A stretch of 64,000 bases of DNA from Verrucomicrobiaceae bacterium UBA2429 (GCA_002343505.1 DDQZ01000019.1:1-64000), one strand, 5' to 3'. Positions 18,115-27,626 are shown, counted from the stretch's first letter. Made by a program: numbers and translations. The notes: generated by a model from the letters alone, not told the origin.

Positions 18115-19323
18115 CTACCCGCGGCGGATTTCCGAGCCTTTGAAGTGGATGTTGAAACGGAAGACTTTTTTCTTCCGGCAATGAACCGCGCCGGTTTCCA
18201 GGTCGAAGCGGTCGGGGATTTCGATATGGTGCAGGTCCGCGGTGGCGTGGAAGCCGCGCTCGGAAAAGATGTCTATGAGCATGGCCAGGGCCAGCGGCTC
18301 GTGAAAGAGCGCGTCCTCGGTGTTGATGCATGCGCGGCCGGAGATGGCATGGCGGACGATGATGGGCATCATTTTCGTCTCGATGAAACCGACCACGGCC
18401 TGCATGAGCGCGGGGTGCTCCACCTTGTAGGTGTCGAGACGGCGGACGAGGTCCTGGCGCGCGTGGCGGATGATCTCGCTGGCGAGCGGCAGCTTGCGCA
18501 GGAGGTCGAAAGTGCGCGGGTCGAGCTCCAGGGAGCTTTGGTATTCGAGCTCCTTGAGGATGTTTTGCCGCACCACTTCCAGCGGCGCCTGGGCGTTGAT
18601 GAAGTGGTAGTGGAATATCTCCTTCAGGGAGACAAGCGCGTCATAGGTCTTCTCTTTGAAGACTTTGTATCGGTTGCGGGCCAGCTCGGGGTCGAAATCA
18701 GTGGCCCTCTCCTCCCAAAGCTCGCCGAGCCCGGATTGGCGCACCTCCTTGTTGTGATCTAGCACTTCCCTCCCGCGCTTGAGCTGGCGGGCGATGCTCT
18801 CCGCCTCGTCCACAAACAACACCATGATGTGGAAGATGGGCTGCTTGAAGTGCGCGGCCAGCGGCGTGTCCGCGAAGTCCCTGCGCAGGCGCATCATCTC
18901 ATCGAAGAGCATCTTGAGGCATTCCACCTGCACCTTCGTGCGCGGGAAGCCGTCGAGGATGGCTCCGTTTTGCTGCTCAGGCTCGAGCAGCTTGCGCATG
19001 AGGATGCCCACCACCTCGCGATCCCCCACCATGCCGCCGCGTGCTTTGATCTCGCGCGCCTCCGGCGTGTCGAGCAGTGCGCTGACGACGATGGGTTGCG
19101 CGTCAATGCCGCGCACCTGGCGGATGAAGTCCGTGTTCGTTCCCTTGCCCGCGCCCGGCGCGCCGCCGAGCAGGATCAGCTCCTTCGGGAAGCGCAGTTT
19201 TTCGAGGCCGTAATCGGCTTCGAGCTGCTTCCAGACATGGTTGAAGATGAGCTGGGCGTCTTTGATCTCCAAATCAGCCGGGACGACGGGTTTGGGAGAG
19301 GTTTCAGGAGCGGTTGATGACAT
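18115..19323 (-). CDS. Adenylate-kinase-family nucleoside monophosphate kinase with long C-terminal extension
   Basis: The N-terminal half carries the P-loop GGAPGAGKGT at residues 53-62 and the DGFPRT signature near residue 121, followed by a VDEAESIARQLKRGRE-type LID region. Those are adenylate kinase features. The protein is 402 residues, however, against about 215 for typical Adk. The extra 180 residues contain no membrane segment and end KKKVFRFNIHFKGSEIRR. I cannot assign the extension. This may be the housekeeping Adk of the lineage or a paralogue; no other adk is in the window. Confidence 0.8.
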   Translation of the reverse strand: MSSTAPETSPKPVVPADLEIKDAQLIFNHVWKQLEADYGLEKLRFPKELILLGGAPGAGKGTNTDFIRQVRGIDAQPIVVSALLDTPEAREIKARGGMVGDREVVGILMRKLLEPEQQNGAILDGFPRTKVQVECLKMLFDEMMRLRRDFADTPLAAHFKQPIFHIMVLFVDEAESIARQLKRGREVLDHNKEVRQSGLGELWEERATDFDPELARNRYKVFKEKTYDALVSLKEIFHYHFINAQAPLEVVRQNILKELEYQSSLELDPRTFDLLRKLPLASEIIRHARQDLVRRLDTYKVEHPALMQAVVGFIETKMMPIIVRHAISGRACINTEDALFHEPLALAMLIDIFSERGFHATADLHHIEIPDRFDLETGAVHCRKKKVFRFNIHFKGSEIRRG

Positions 19324-19353
19324 GGGTGGGCTTATCGCAGGGAGCGAAAGGGT

Positions 19354-22300
19354 TCAACCCTTCAACGTCATCAGATACGCGAGCAAGTCGGCCACCTGCT
19401 GGTCTTGCAGGCCATCCAGCAGGCCTTCGGGCATCAAAGATCGGCGGATGAACTGGGTGCTTCGGATGTCGGCTTTGGGGAGGCGACGGTCGGGGAGGCC
19501 GGCCTGGCGGATGACGACGGCGTCCTTGTCCTCGCTGACAAAGAAGGCGTCAATGAGGTCGCCGTTTTTCATTTCGACGCGGTAGACGCGGTAGCCGGGT
19601 TCCATGGCGGCGTTTGGCGTGAGGATGTTCCGCAACACGGCTTCCAGGCCCATCGCGCCGGCGCCGCTCAAATTCGGGCCGATCTGACCGCCTTCGCTGC
19701 CGATCTGATGGCAGGCGATGCAAAGCGCGGCAAAGGGCTTGCCAGCCTGGGGATCGCCTTTCGCGGCCAGCGCCGTGAGCTTGGCAAACTTTGCCTCCAG
19801 CGCCACCGCCTGCTCCTCGGTGAGCAGCGGCGGTGTGTCAATGGTTTTGGCGATTCGGGCGCCTTTGCCTTGTTGGAGTGTAACCTTCAGGCGATCTGGA
19901 GCGAGTGGGAGAAAGAGTGCGTTCCCAGAATCGGCTAAAGCCTTCACTCCAACTGACCTGTCGAACGACGCACGAATTTCGGTGGCGCTGCGTGCCGCCT
20001 TCCACACGCGGAACTCCATGATCGCACCTTCGGTGCCTTTGTTGGGGCCGCTCCAGCCGATGCGGCAGTTTTTCCACTTGGCGGTCGCGGGCTTGGTGCC
20101 TTCGGCGTCGAGTTCGCCGTTTTGGTAGATGCGGCAGATGCCTTGTTCATCGCGCGTCACTGCGAGATGCGTCCACAGGTCGGGCGTCATCGGCTTGGTG
20201 GCCGCGCAGACATCGTGCAACTCGGGTCCGGCATAGACGCGAAATTTGGATTGGAAGAAATTGAGCTGGATGCCTCCCGGGGTGCCCAGCAGGCAGTCCT
20301 CATTGCCGATGCCGGGTGCGAGCCGCACCCAGGCCTCGACGGTGAAGGGACCATCGAGCGTGATCTTCGAATCGACCCACGCGCTGTCCTGGCCGTCGAG
20401 CAGCAAAACTTCGCGGAAGATGCCGCCGAGTTGCTGCTGGAGTTTTTCGAGCGCAGGATCATCGCCGAGCACGGTGGCGAGGCGTTCGACGGTGGGGCCG
20501 TCGAGATCGATCTGCGGGAGTTTTTGGTCGAGCAAGGCGGTGACGATGGTCTTTGCGCCGGCTTTGCTGCTGGAGAGAGCATTCAAGGCGCTGCGGCGCT
20601 GCGGCGGCTGAAGCGAGGGATAGCGAGCAAGTATGACTTGATGAGCTTCCTCAGATGAAGATGCGGCAAGAGCTCCAAGCGCAGCGTCCTCGACGTCTGG
20701 CTGAGAACTCGTCAGAAAGAACTTCATTACATCCGTGGCTGAACTTCTGAGCTGTCCAAGGGTCTGTAGCATTCCCACAACACTACTGATCGCGTCCGGC
20801 GTATACCCGCCAGGATGAAAGTAGGAGTCCGCTCCTCCGCCGATGCCGCTTATACGCAGTCTTATATCCTTCAAAAGTGCTTCTTCGGCAGCAGAAAGCG
20901 CGAATGCACCAATCAGTTCAAGTCCAAGTTGGTATCCCACGGTGTCAGGCTTCAACTCCTTGGGTTGCTGCCCCGGAGATATTTGAATGGATCCGTGTTG
21001 ATTGCCAATCAGTGCGATGGCGGTTTCCACCAGCAACGGCGCGATCTGCTTCGCATCGAGCTTCGTGCGTTGCGCGAGGAGCTTCTCGGCGACGGCGGCG
21101 CGGGATTTTTCGTTCGTGAGGAGCGCTTGGAGGGCTTCGCCGACGCCGGGCTCGGCGGGGAACTGGGCGAGGCGGAGGAGTTCCTCGTCATTCGGAGCGC
21201 GGTCGAGCTGCGGGAGCAGTTTCGCGACGCGCGAGGCGCTGGCCTTCGGCTCCAACGCGAGCGAGGCAAGCACACGGGCCTCCACGGGCAGTTTCGCGGC
21301 AGCATCGGTGTCGAGGAACTTCGCGACGACCTCCGGATGACGCTCCAGGAACATGCGGACGAGGAAGCGCTCGAACTCGCGGTCGTAGGCCTCGCGCACG
21401 GGGATTTGCTTCGGGCCGCGGGAGGATTGGATGGTGGGGCCGTTGGTGAGGCTGGGTTTGGCGAAGGCAAGGAGGGAAGAGATGGTGATTTCAGAGGCTG
21501 AGGACAGTTTTTCCGTGCCTGCCGAAGCTTGAATGAGTCTTCCAAGGCTCCTTATCGCTTCTGCTCGAACCTCTGGATTTATATCATCCGTAACTCTCGA
21601 CAAAAATGATGCGCTCTTGGATGGGATAAGCGGGGAGGCACGCTCCATCGCATTCAGTGCTGAGTTCCCAAGAATTGCTGCCCCCAGTCTTCTGAGATGA
21701 GGCGATTCGGATGAAAGTCCATCTTTAGCAATTCCGGGATAGCTGTTTGCCCCCAGCTCTGGCGCTCGAGAATTCGGATTCGGATCTCTTCGCTCGACAT
21801 TCGCCCATAATGCCTGAATCAACTTGGCCTCAGAAAACTCGATCTCGTGTGGAGCTTGCTTTGATTCGATGTCTTTTCGATCGGCCAAGGTTTGCCAAGC
21901 CAGATGCGCCGATCCAACAGGCTCTTTGCCGAGTGATGCGACAAGCTCCTCAGTGCTCATCTTCGTGAAATCAGCCACTTCGGTCTTCGCGGCTTTCGCC
22001 TTCACCCTCCAAATCCGTCCCCGCGTCTTGTCACGATCTGGATGCGCCCGTGGCACCTCGTTGTGGGAGATGATCTTGTTGTACCAATCGACGATGTAGA
22101 TGCAGCCGTCGGGGCCGTTGGTGAGGGCGACGGGGCGGAAGAAGGGATCGTCGCAGGTGATGAGGTCGGGGAGCTGGGCAAGCTTCCAATACGCGCCGTC
22201 GCGATGCATGGCGATGGTTTGGATCTTCGAGATGATCGGATTGGCGACGGCCATGACATAGTGGAGCGCACTCTCCGAGTGCGCAGCCGCCTCTCTCGGA

Positions 22301-23916
22301 GAGAGAGGTCCACTCTCAATCAACGCGAGACCGCTCAACCCCGTGCCGCCCATGCGAAACTCAGCCTGCGGCGGGAAATCGGGCTGGTAGCTCTTTTTGA
22401 GGGCCTCCATGCCGCCGGGGTAGTAGGCGTATTCGTGGAAGGGCATGACGGGGTAGCCGTAGTCGTTCGCCTCCTGGATGAAGGTCTCGCCTTCGCCGGT
22501 GATGACAAGGCCCCAGATGTTGTTCGGGCCGGTGGAGATGACTTCAAACTCGCTGCCGTCGGGTCGCATGCGGGCCATGCTGCACTTTGGCCAATCGACG
22601 ACGACATCGCTGCCGGGTTTGCGGACCTGGCTGTTGTTGAAAAGGCCCTGCGCCATCCAGATCCAGCCGCCGGGCGCCCGCGTGAACTGATGCGGAAAAA
22701 GGTGCGAGTCCTGCACGCCGAAGCCGGTGAGGACGACGTCGAAAGTGTCCGCCTTGCCGTCGCCGTTCGTGTCTTTGTAGAGCTTCAAATCGTGACCGTG
22801 CTGCACATAGCAGGTGTCGCCCGCGCCCCAGGGCAGGATGCCGAGCGGAATGGCGAGTCCGTCGGCGAAGACGGTCGGATTCGTGAGTCCACCCGCGGGA
22901 ATCTTTGCATTCAAAGACTCCCGCGGATAGACGAGCACCTTGTCCTTGCCTTTGCCCGCATACACCGCCTCGGCGGCGGCGGGGTTTTCATTCGCATCCA
23001 CGGGATACTCCAACGCGGTCTGCGTCCACATGCGGCCGCGTTGATCGAAATACACGCTGACGAATTTGCCGAGGCCTTCGCTCTCCTGCACGACGAGCTC
23101 GATTTCGTAGCCTTCTGGCAGTTTGAACTTTTTGAGCTGCTCCTGCGCGGACAAAGCGGTGCCCTGGATGTTGTTGTAGCTGATGTCGCGCTTCGGTGCG
23201 GCGGCATTGGCCTGCGGTTTCGGCGGCAGTTTGGCCTTCATGCCTTCGAGGCCGCCGATGCTCTTCCAAGTCGGCGCACCAGGCGTGGCGGGCAGTTCTT
23301 CGATGGTGACGTCTTTGACCTGCACGAGGCAAGCGCCGCCGCTGTGGACCTGCGGGGCGATGTGGCCGTCGAGCGCGATGTTCGGATCGGTCTCGGTGTA
23401 GTCCATGCAATGCACGCCATTGATCCAGGTCTGGATGCGCGGGCCTTCGGCACGGATGCGATATTCGTTCCAGCCAAAGACATCCACCGCTTTGTCGAGC
23501 GCGGCCTGCTGCTCGGGCGTGGGTGCCCAGATGACCCTGTTGCGGCGGTGCTCGTCGTAGATTTTGCCGAACCATCCCGCGCCGCAGTCCACCTGGTAGC
23601 CGCTCATGGCGGTGCCGTCGCGGATGGAGCGGATCTGGATGCCGGAGTTGATCATGCCGGTCTTTGGATCGCCGCTGCATTTGATCTTCATCCGCAGCTC
23701 GAAGTTTTGAAAGGAGCGCTGGGTGGAGATGAAGTAGTTCTTGGGAATCTTGGCCGTGGTGGAGCCGCCGGTGATGCAGCTGTCTTCGACGCGCCACACG
23801 GCGGGATCATAGTCCCAGCCATCGAGGGTTTTGCCGTTGAAGAGGGAGACGGGCTCCGCGTGGCTGAGGGCGGCGAGAAGGGGGCAGAGGACCAGGAGAG
23901 CGGTGAATTTTCTCAT
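19354..23916 (-). CDS. Giant exported DUF1080 / PVC dehydrogenase / HEAT / LamG / c-type heme fusion
   Basis: A 1520-residue periplasmic protein. After a signal peptide (MRKFTALLVLCPLLAAL), residues 22-210 form a DUF1080 (3-keto-disaccharide hydrolase-type) domain, from LFNGKTLDGW to VQVKDVTIEELP. Next comes a PVC-type membrane-bound dehydrogenase propeller (about 250-650: DGLAIPLGILPWG, GPDGCIYIVDWYN). HEAT-like helical repeats follow (about 650-1170), then a LamG/concanavalin-like domain (about 1175-1320). At the C terminus is a mono-heme site, CIACHQIG, near residue 1400, with IGPNLSGAG. The start is the ATG at 23916; one at 23922 also fits. The family is typical of Verrucomicrobia and Planctomycetes and probably oxidises sugars. 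Parts of the HEAT region have lower GC than the flanks. Confidence 0.9.
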   Translation of the reverse strand: MRKFTALLVLCPLLAALSHAEPVSLFNGKTLDGWDYDPAVWRVEDSCITGGSTTAKIPKNYFISTQRSFQNFELRMKIKCSGDPKTGMINSGIQIRSIRDGTAMSGYQVDCGAGWFGKIYDEHRRNRVIWAPTPEQQAALDKAVDVFGWNEYRIRAEGPRIQTWINGVHCMDYTETDPNIALDGHIAPQVHSGGACLVQVKDVTIEELPATPGAPTWKSIGGLEGMKAKLPPKPQANAAAPKRDISYNNIQGTALSAQEQLKKFKLPEGYEIELVVQESEGLGKFVSVYFDQRGRMWTQTALEYPVDANENPAAAEAVYAGKGKDKVLVYPRESLNAKIPAGGLTNPTVFADGLAIPLGILPWGAGDTCYVQHGHDLKLYKDTNGDGKADTFDVVLTGFGVQDSHLFPHQFTRAPGGWIWMAQGLFNNSQVRKPGSDVVVDWPKCSMARMRPDGSEFEVISTGPNNIWGLVITGEGETFIQEANDYGYPVMPFHEYAYYPGGMEALKKSYQPDFPPQAEFRMGGTGLSGLALIESGPLSPREAAAHSESALHYVMAVANPIISKIQTIAMHRDGAYWKLAQLPDLITCDDPFFRPVALTNGPDGCIYIVDWYNKIISHNEVPRAHPDRDKTRGRIWRVKAKAAKTEVADFTKMSTEELVASLGKEPVGSAHLAWQTLADRKDIESKQAPHEIEFSEAKLIQALWANVERRDPNPNSRAPELGANSYPGIAKDGLSSESPHLRRLGAAILGNSALNAMERASPLIPSKSASFLSRVTDDINPEVRAEAIRSLGRLIQASAGTEKLSSASEITISSLLAFAKPSLTNGPTIQSSRGPKQIPVREAYDREFERFLVRMFLERHPEVVAKFLDTDAAAKLPVEARVLASLALEPKASASRVAKLLPQLDRAPNDEELLRLAQFPAEPGVGEALQALLTNEKSRAAVAEKLLAQRTKLDAKQIAPLLVETAIALIGNQHGSIQISPGQQPKELKPDTVGYQLGLELIGAFALSAAEEALLKDIRLRISGIGGGADSYFHPGGYTPDAISSVVGMLQTLGQLRSSATDVMKFFLTSSQPDVEDAALGALAASSSEEAHQVILARYPSLQPPQRRSALNALSSSKAGAKTIVTALLDQKLPQIDLDGPTVERLATVLGDDPALEKLQQQLGGIFREVLLLDGQDSAWVDSKITLDGPFTVEAWVRLAPGIGNEDCLLGTPGGIQLNFFQSKFRVYAGPELHDVCAATKPMTPDLWTHLAVTRDEQGICRIYQNGELDAEGTKPATAKWKNCRIGWSGPNKGTEGAIMEFRVWKAARSATEIRASFDRSVGVKALADSGNALFLPLAPDRLKVTLQQGKGARIAKTIDTPPLLTEEQAVALEAKFAKLTALAAKGDPQAGKPFAALCIACHQIGSEGGQIGPNLSGAGAMGLEAVLRNILTPNAAMEPGYRVYRVEMKNGDLIDAFFVSEDKDAVVIRQAGLPDRRLPKADIRSTQFIRRSLMPEGLLDGLQDQQVADLLAYLMTLKG
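19933..19954. repeat. Copy of a short CTAAAG...ACTCCAAC repeat inside the DUF1080 fusion gene
   Basis: The plus strand reads GGCTAAAGCCTTCACTCCAA here. Closely related units lie at 30377-30502, in and around the gspK leader. In this gene it is translated on the minus strand as part of the LamG region (VGVKALAD). It looks like a dispersed short repeat tolerated within coding sequence. Confidence 0.45.
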
Positions 23917-24014
23917 GGGCATACAACGCCATGAAAATACCGCGCTTGGCAAGACATCATCCACGTCAGGCTGCCTGAAAAGCACCTGGGTCAGGTGGAG
24001 CGGAGGCTGTCAAT

Positions 24015-24380
24015 TCAGGTCCACCAATGGAAATGCCGGTTCATCAGGCCGACTGCTGCGGCCAGCACGAGCAGCACGAGAGCCAGCTCAATGAACAGGC
24101 CGAGGCGGCGGTTGCGCTCGGCGCGGAGCTGGTGGAGCGGCTTGCGCTTCGGCTGGCGCGGCTTGCGCGCGGCGGGGCCGAGAGGCGGCAGGGTGTTGCG
24201 GGTGGCGAGCTTGTGGCGGGTGAGGGCGAGCGGCGCCTCGGCGATCTCGCATTCAAGACGGTGGATTTCCTCCCGCAACTGCCGTGAGCGGCTGCCAAGA
24301 TCCTTGATGCGGGATTTGGAAGCGGGATCGGCGGCGTCTTTGGCGGATTTGGAGCGGGAGGGGACGCGTTCGTTTTTCAT
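24015..24380 (-). CDS. Small basic coiled-coil protein with C-terminal membrane anchor
   Basis: I do not recognise this 121-residue protein. It begins MKNERVPSRSKSAKDA, has a heptad-like, charged segment at residues 30-55 (RQLREEIHRLECEIAEA), a basic middle (RKPRQPKRKPLHQLRAERNRR) and one membrane helix at the C terminus (LGLFIELALVLLVLAAAVGL). The topology suggests a cytoplasmic N-terminal part on the inner membrane. It lies 14 bases downstream of another coiled-coil, tail-anchored protein gene, so the two probably work together. Confidence 0.7.
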   Translation of the reverse strand: MKNERVPSRSKSAKDAADPASKSRIKDLGSRSRQLREEIHRLECEIAEAPLALTRHKLATRNTLPPLGPAARKPRQPKRKPLHQLRAERNRRLGLFIELALVLLVLAAAVGLMNRHFHWWT

Positions 24381-24394
24381 GGGAGCGGAGTGGA

Positions 24395-25102
24395 TTAGAA
24401 CATGAATTTTGCCAGGACGAGACCGAGCAGCATGGCGATGATCAGCGGCAGGGTGAATGCCAGACCGCGCCATGCCCAAAGGGTCAGGTCGTAATGTTTG
24501 GCTGAATGACCTGCATCGTCGTCTTCTTCTTCCATCTCCTCGTCGCGCCTGGAGCGGAACCATGAGCGCGCGGGGGGTGGCGCCTGGCGCGGCTGATGGG
24601 CGGCGATGCGGAGAATACCCGTCTCGAGCGCCGCCTCCGCCTCCTCGAGCACGGCGAGGGCGCGGTCCATCTCCTGCATGATGTTGCCGCGCTGCCAGCG
24701 CTCAGGCAGGAAATTTTTCAGGTGCTCCAAATGCTCGCGGAAGTCATTTTCCGTGGCGGCCAGATCCTCCACATGACGCCGCGCCTGCTCGAGATCGTGC
24801 CCGATGGTCCGCAGGTGCTGCTCCAGCAGTGCCATCACCTCCTTGCGTCCGGTTCCGAAGCGCTCTTTTTTTTGCTTGAGGCTCTCAAGCATCTGCTGCT
24901 CGCGCTCCACGGCTTCCTGCTCGTCGCGCAGGCGGGCCAGGCGCTCCTGGGTTTCGCGCACCTGTTTTTCCATGTCCTCGGCGGGCAGGTCGTCATCGTG
25001 GGTGCCACTGCCGAATTCTGGAGCGCAATCGAAATGCAGGAGACCATCTTGCTCTTGCGGTTGATGGGAGGCGGGATGAGCGGGAGGAAAACGACGAATC
25101 AT
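24395..25102 (-). CDS. Coiled-coil protein with C-terminal membrane anchor
   Basis: A 235-residue protein of unknown function. Residues 43-150 are strongly charged and predicted coiled coil (KQVRETQERLARLRDEQEAV, EREQQMLESLKQKKERF, DLEQARRHVEDL). An acidic stretch (RDEEMEEEDDDAGH) precedes a single membrane helix near the C terminus (GLAFTLPLIIAMLLGLVLA). It resembles a larger version of its downstream neighbour in layout. The start at 25102 is just below an AT-rich inverted repeat. Confidence 0.7.
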   Translation of the reverse strand: MIRRFPPAHPASHQPQEQDGLLHFDCAPEFGSGTHDDDLPAEDMEKQVRETQERLARLRDEQEAVEREQQMLESLKQKKERFGTGRKEVMALLEQHLRTIGHDLEQARRHVEDLAATENDFREHLEHLKNFLPERWQRGNIMQEMDRALAVLEEAEAALETGILRIAAHQPRQAPPPARSWFRSRRDEEMEEEDDDAGHSAKHYDLTLWAWRGLAFTLPLIIAMLLGLVLAKFMF

Positions 25103-25103
25103 A

Positions 25104-25131
25104 AATATCGCATTAAATATTTGGCGATATT
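25104..25131. promoter_or_regulatory. AT-rich inverted repeat upstream of a coiled-coil protein gene
   Basis: AATATCGC at 25104-25111 and GCGATATT at 25124-25131 form an 8-base inverted repeat around an AT-rich 12-base loop. It lies between the stop of the permease gene and the start of the next minus-strand gene, in a stretch much richer in A/T than its surroundings. It could be an operator or a weak hairpin; nothing in the sequence decides. Confidence 0.35.
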
Positions 25132-25135
25132 AGTA

Positions 25136-26884
25136 CTATGACTCTGCTAAGTAATCCAGATTTTTTGTGCGCTTTTTCGCAAAGGCATAAGGCAAAGCGC
25201 CGAAGAAAAGTGTGACGATGAACACCAAAATCAATGCGAGCGCATCCTGGCTCCACGTCAGTTCCATCGGCGGCGGCTTGCCGATCACGCGAGATTTCCA
25301 GCGCCAGATTTCCGGCGCGGCCAGGATGCAAGCGGCGATCAAAATGTAAAGGAAGCTGGTGATGAGGCAGAGCGTGCCGCCGAAGCCGGAAATGATGCGC
25401 GCAGGGTTCGGCTCGCGGAAGTTCGGCAGCAAAGCGCCCAGCGAGAGCGAGAGCGCGTTCAGCCCGTAGCTCATGAAGACCACTGCGATGCAGAAGAAAA
25501 GCGCGCGCTCCCAGGGCAGCGCGAGCGAGAGGCTGGAGACGATGACCAGCATCATCGTCAGCAGGGCCATGACCCCGGCGGAGAGCCGAAGTTTGAGGCC
25601 GAGCACGCGCGCGAGCGACACAGGCGAGAGGCCGAGAATCCACAAGCGCTGCCCCTCCATGCTGATCTGCGGGAAAACAAAACGCGTGGTCAGAGTGGAC
25701 AGCGCCAGGCAGCAGACCAGCAGGTTCAGGTGGCTGATGACGATGACCCAGAAGGGGCTTTGCAAATCATAGCCCAGCTTGCGGAGGTTCGAGGTGTACA
25801 TCAGCAGCAGGCCGAAAATGAGCAGGCTCTGTCCCCACTGCGCGGGCTCGCGCAGGAAGGTGCGCACGTCTTTGAGCACCACCGCGTATGAGGCGCGGTC
25901 CAGCCCCCAGAGCCGCCGCCAGAAGCCGCTATTTTTTTTCGCGGGCAGCCGGTACCACGGGTCGGCTTTGTCGGTGGCGCGCGCCAGCGGCACGGCGGCC
26001 ATGACGCGGTGCCAGGCGGGGTAAAACATCACCGCGCCGAGGCGCGCCGTGACCAGCAGGGCGAAGAGCGCGTTGGCCAGAAGCACCAGGATGAAAAAGC
26101 CGGCCCGGCCTTCCGCCTCCCGCCCCGCCGCGAAGACCACCTCCGCCACCCAGGAGCTGGGCAGCAGCGGGTGCGTGCAGATTTCCGTGTGCTTCATGAC
26201 CTCCTGCATGGTGGCGACGAGGTCGCCTCCGGCCAGGTCCTCAGGCCCGCCCTGGCTGAACCAGTTTTTCAAGGCCAGCACCAGCAGTGCCGCGCCCAGC
26301 ACCGCCGCCGGCCGCCACCACCAGCGGCGCGCATGGCGGACCAGGATGAGGAGCAGCCAGGTGGAGATGCTGGCCGAGAGGCTCACGAGGCAGAGCAGCG
26401 CCGGCACGGACGCGAGGTAAAAAAAAGGACCCGCATGATAAACGCGCCCCAGCGCCGCGAGGATCGGCGCGCTGAGCACCAGCAGTCCCCAGCTCGCCAG
26501 GGCCATGCCCTCCAGGGTCTTCCACATCACCAGGCTTGTCCACGGAACGGGCAGGGCCACCTGCCAGTCCATCTCCTTGCGGCGGAAGAGACCCATGCCC
26601 GTGATTGTGGCGTTGGAGATGACCAGCATGACAAAAAAGAAAAAGAACAGCAGATGCACCATGCGCTCCGTGAGCAGCGGGCCGAAGAGCGGCATCTTGG
26701 CGATGAAATCCAGACCGCGCGCGACCAGCACATAGGCTGCGGCGCAATACAGGCCGAGAAAGCCGCCGATGGTCAGCAGCAGCAGCCGGTTTGTCCGCAG
26801 AGCGTGGCGCGTGCGCTGCCGCATCATCCGCAGATGCGCGCGCGCGAGCAGCAGGGTGGCGGCAAAGGCTTGCATGAATGGCAA
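25136..26884 (-). CDS. ABC-2-like polytopic membrane protein (putative ABC exporter permease)
   Basis: A 582-residue protein with about 12 hydrophobic segments. It starts MPFMQAFAATLLLARAHLRM; membrane stretches include LLLLTIGGFLGLYCAAAYVL and MVHLLFFFFFVMLVISNATI. The RRKEMDWQVALPVPWTSLVM segment and the later VVLKDVRTFLREPAQW segment resemble the putative ABC exporter family (PF16949-like), in which large permeases pair with a separate ATPase. No ABC ATPase gene is in this part of the window, so the partner must be elsewhere. The substrate is unknown. Confidence 0.72.
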   Translation of the reverse strand: MPFMQAFAATLLLARAHLRMMRQRTRHALRTNRLLLLTIGGFLGLYCAAAYVLVARGLDFIAKMPLFGPLLTERMVHLLFFFFFVMLVISNATITGMGLFRRKEMDWQVALPVPWTSLVMWKTLEGMALASWGLLVLSAPILAALGRVYHAGPFFYLASVPALLCLVSLSASISTWLLLILVRHARRWWWRPAAVLGAALLVLALKNWFSQGGPEDLAGGDLVATMQEVMKHTEICTHPLLPSSWVAEVVFAAGREAEGRAGFFILVLLANALFALLVTARLGAVMFYPAWHRVMAAVPLARATDKADPWYRLPAKKNSGFWRRLWGLDRASYAVVLKDVRTFLREPAQWGQSLLIFGLLLMYTSNLRKLGYDLQSPFWVIVISHLNLLVCCLALSTLTTRFVFPQISMEGQRLWILGLSPVSLARVLGLKLRLSAGVMALLTMMLVIVSSLSLALPWERALFFCIAVVFMSYGLNALSLSLGALLPNFREPNPARIISGFGGTLCLITSFLYILIAACILAAPEIWRWKSRVIGKPPPMELTWSQDALALILVFIVTLFFGALPYAFAKKRTKNLDYLAES

Positions 26885-26974
26885 ATGACAACCGGCCTGG
26901 AGCGAAAGTCAATCAGCGCGGCCATTCGCGGCGTCCGGCGGGCATGCCAAGGAGGCGCGCCTGGTTTCCCGCGC

Positions 26975-27553
26975 TCACGCGTCGGCAAAGAGGCGGCGGT
27001 TTTTCCAGAAATAACTCAGGCCGGAGACGACGGTGAGCGCGGTGGTGAAGTAGATGATGAAGCCGCCGATCCACTCATGAGCGGGCGAGGGTTCGAAGGC
27101 CGGGCGGGCGAAGGCGAACAGCGGCTCCTCCGAAGCGGCGGCGAGCATGAAATAAAGCACGGTGATGATCTGCCAGAGCATCTTGTGCTTGCCCAGCTTC
27201 TCTGCGGCGAGCACGGCGCCCTGGCTGGCGGCGATCTGGCGGATGCCGGTGACGAAGAACTCGCGCGCCAGGATGAGAATGGTGATCCAGGACGGGATGT
27301 CCTTTTCCACCGAGAGCAGGATGAAGGCGGCGGCGATGAGGATCTTGTCCGCCAGCGGGTCGAAGAGCTTGCCGAAATTCGTCACCAGGTTGCGCGCGCG
27401 GGCGATGGCGCCGTCGAGGTAGTCGGTGAAGGAGGCCGCGCCGAAGACGATCACCGCGATGGAGTACGAGTTCTCCCAGGGCAGGTAAAAACAGGCCACG
27501 AACACACCCGTGAGCAAGAGGCGGGAGACGGTGAGCTGGTTCGGCAGGTTCAT
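26975..27553 (-). CDS. pgsA: CDP-diacylglycerol--glycerol-3-phosphate 3-phosphatidyltransferase
   Basis: An inner-membrane enzyme that makes phosphatidylglycerol phosphate, the committed step to phosphatidylglycerol and cardiolipin. The 192-residue protein has the CDP-alcohol phosphotransferase signature DYLDGAIAR, then GKLFDPLADK, with all the conserved aspartates. Four to six membrane helices are visible. I start at the ATG at 27553 (MNLPNQLTVSR), the typical family beginning. It follows the ECF sigma gene by 73 bases on the same strand. Confidence 0.95.
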   Translation of the reverse strand: MNLPNQLTVSRLLLTGVFVACFYLPWENSYSIAVIVFGAASFTDYLDGAIARARNLVTNFGKLFDPLADKILIAAAFILLSVEKDIPSWITILILAREFFVTGIRQIAASQGAVLAAEKLGKHKMLWQIITVLYFMLAAASEEPLFAFARPAFEPSPAHEWIGGFIIYFTTALTVVSGLSYFWKNRRLFADA

Positions 27554-27626
27554 GGCAGGATGCCGCCTTTGATAACGAAGGACACCGCCGGATGTCAACG
27601 GGCGGCTGCTTTTTGTGGCGAAAAGC

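Noticed and set aside
22042..23934. 630-codon plus-strand frame within the DUF1080 fusion
   Set aside because: Antisense of a well-supported gene. Composition is that of reverse-complemented codons, with no motif.
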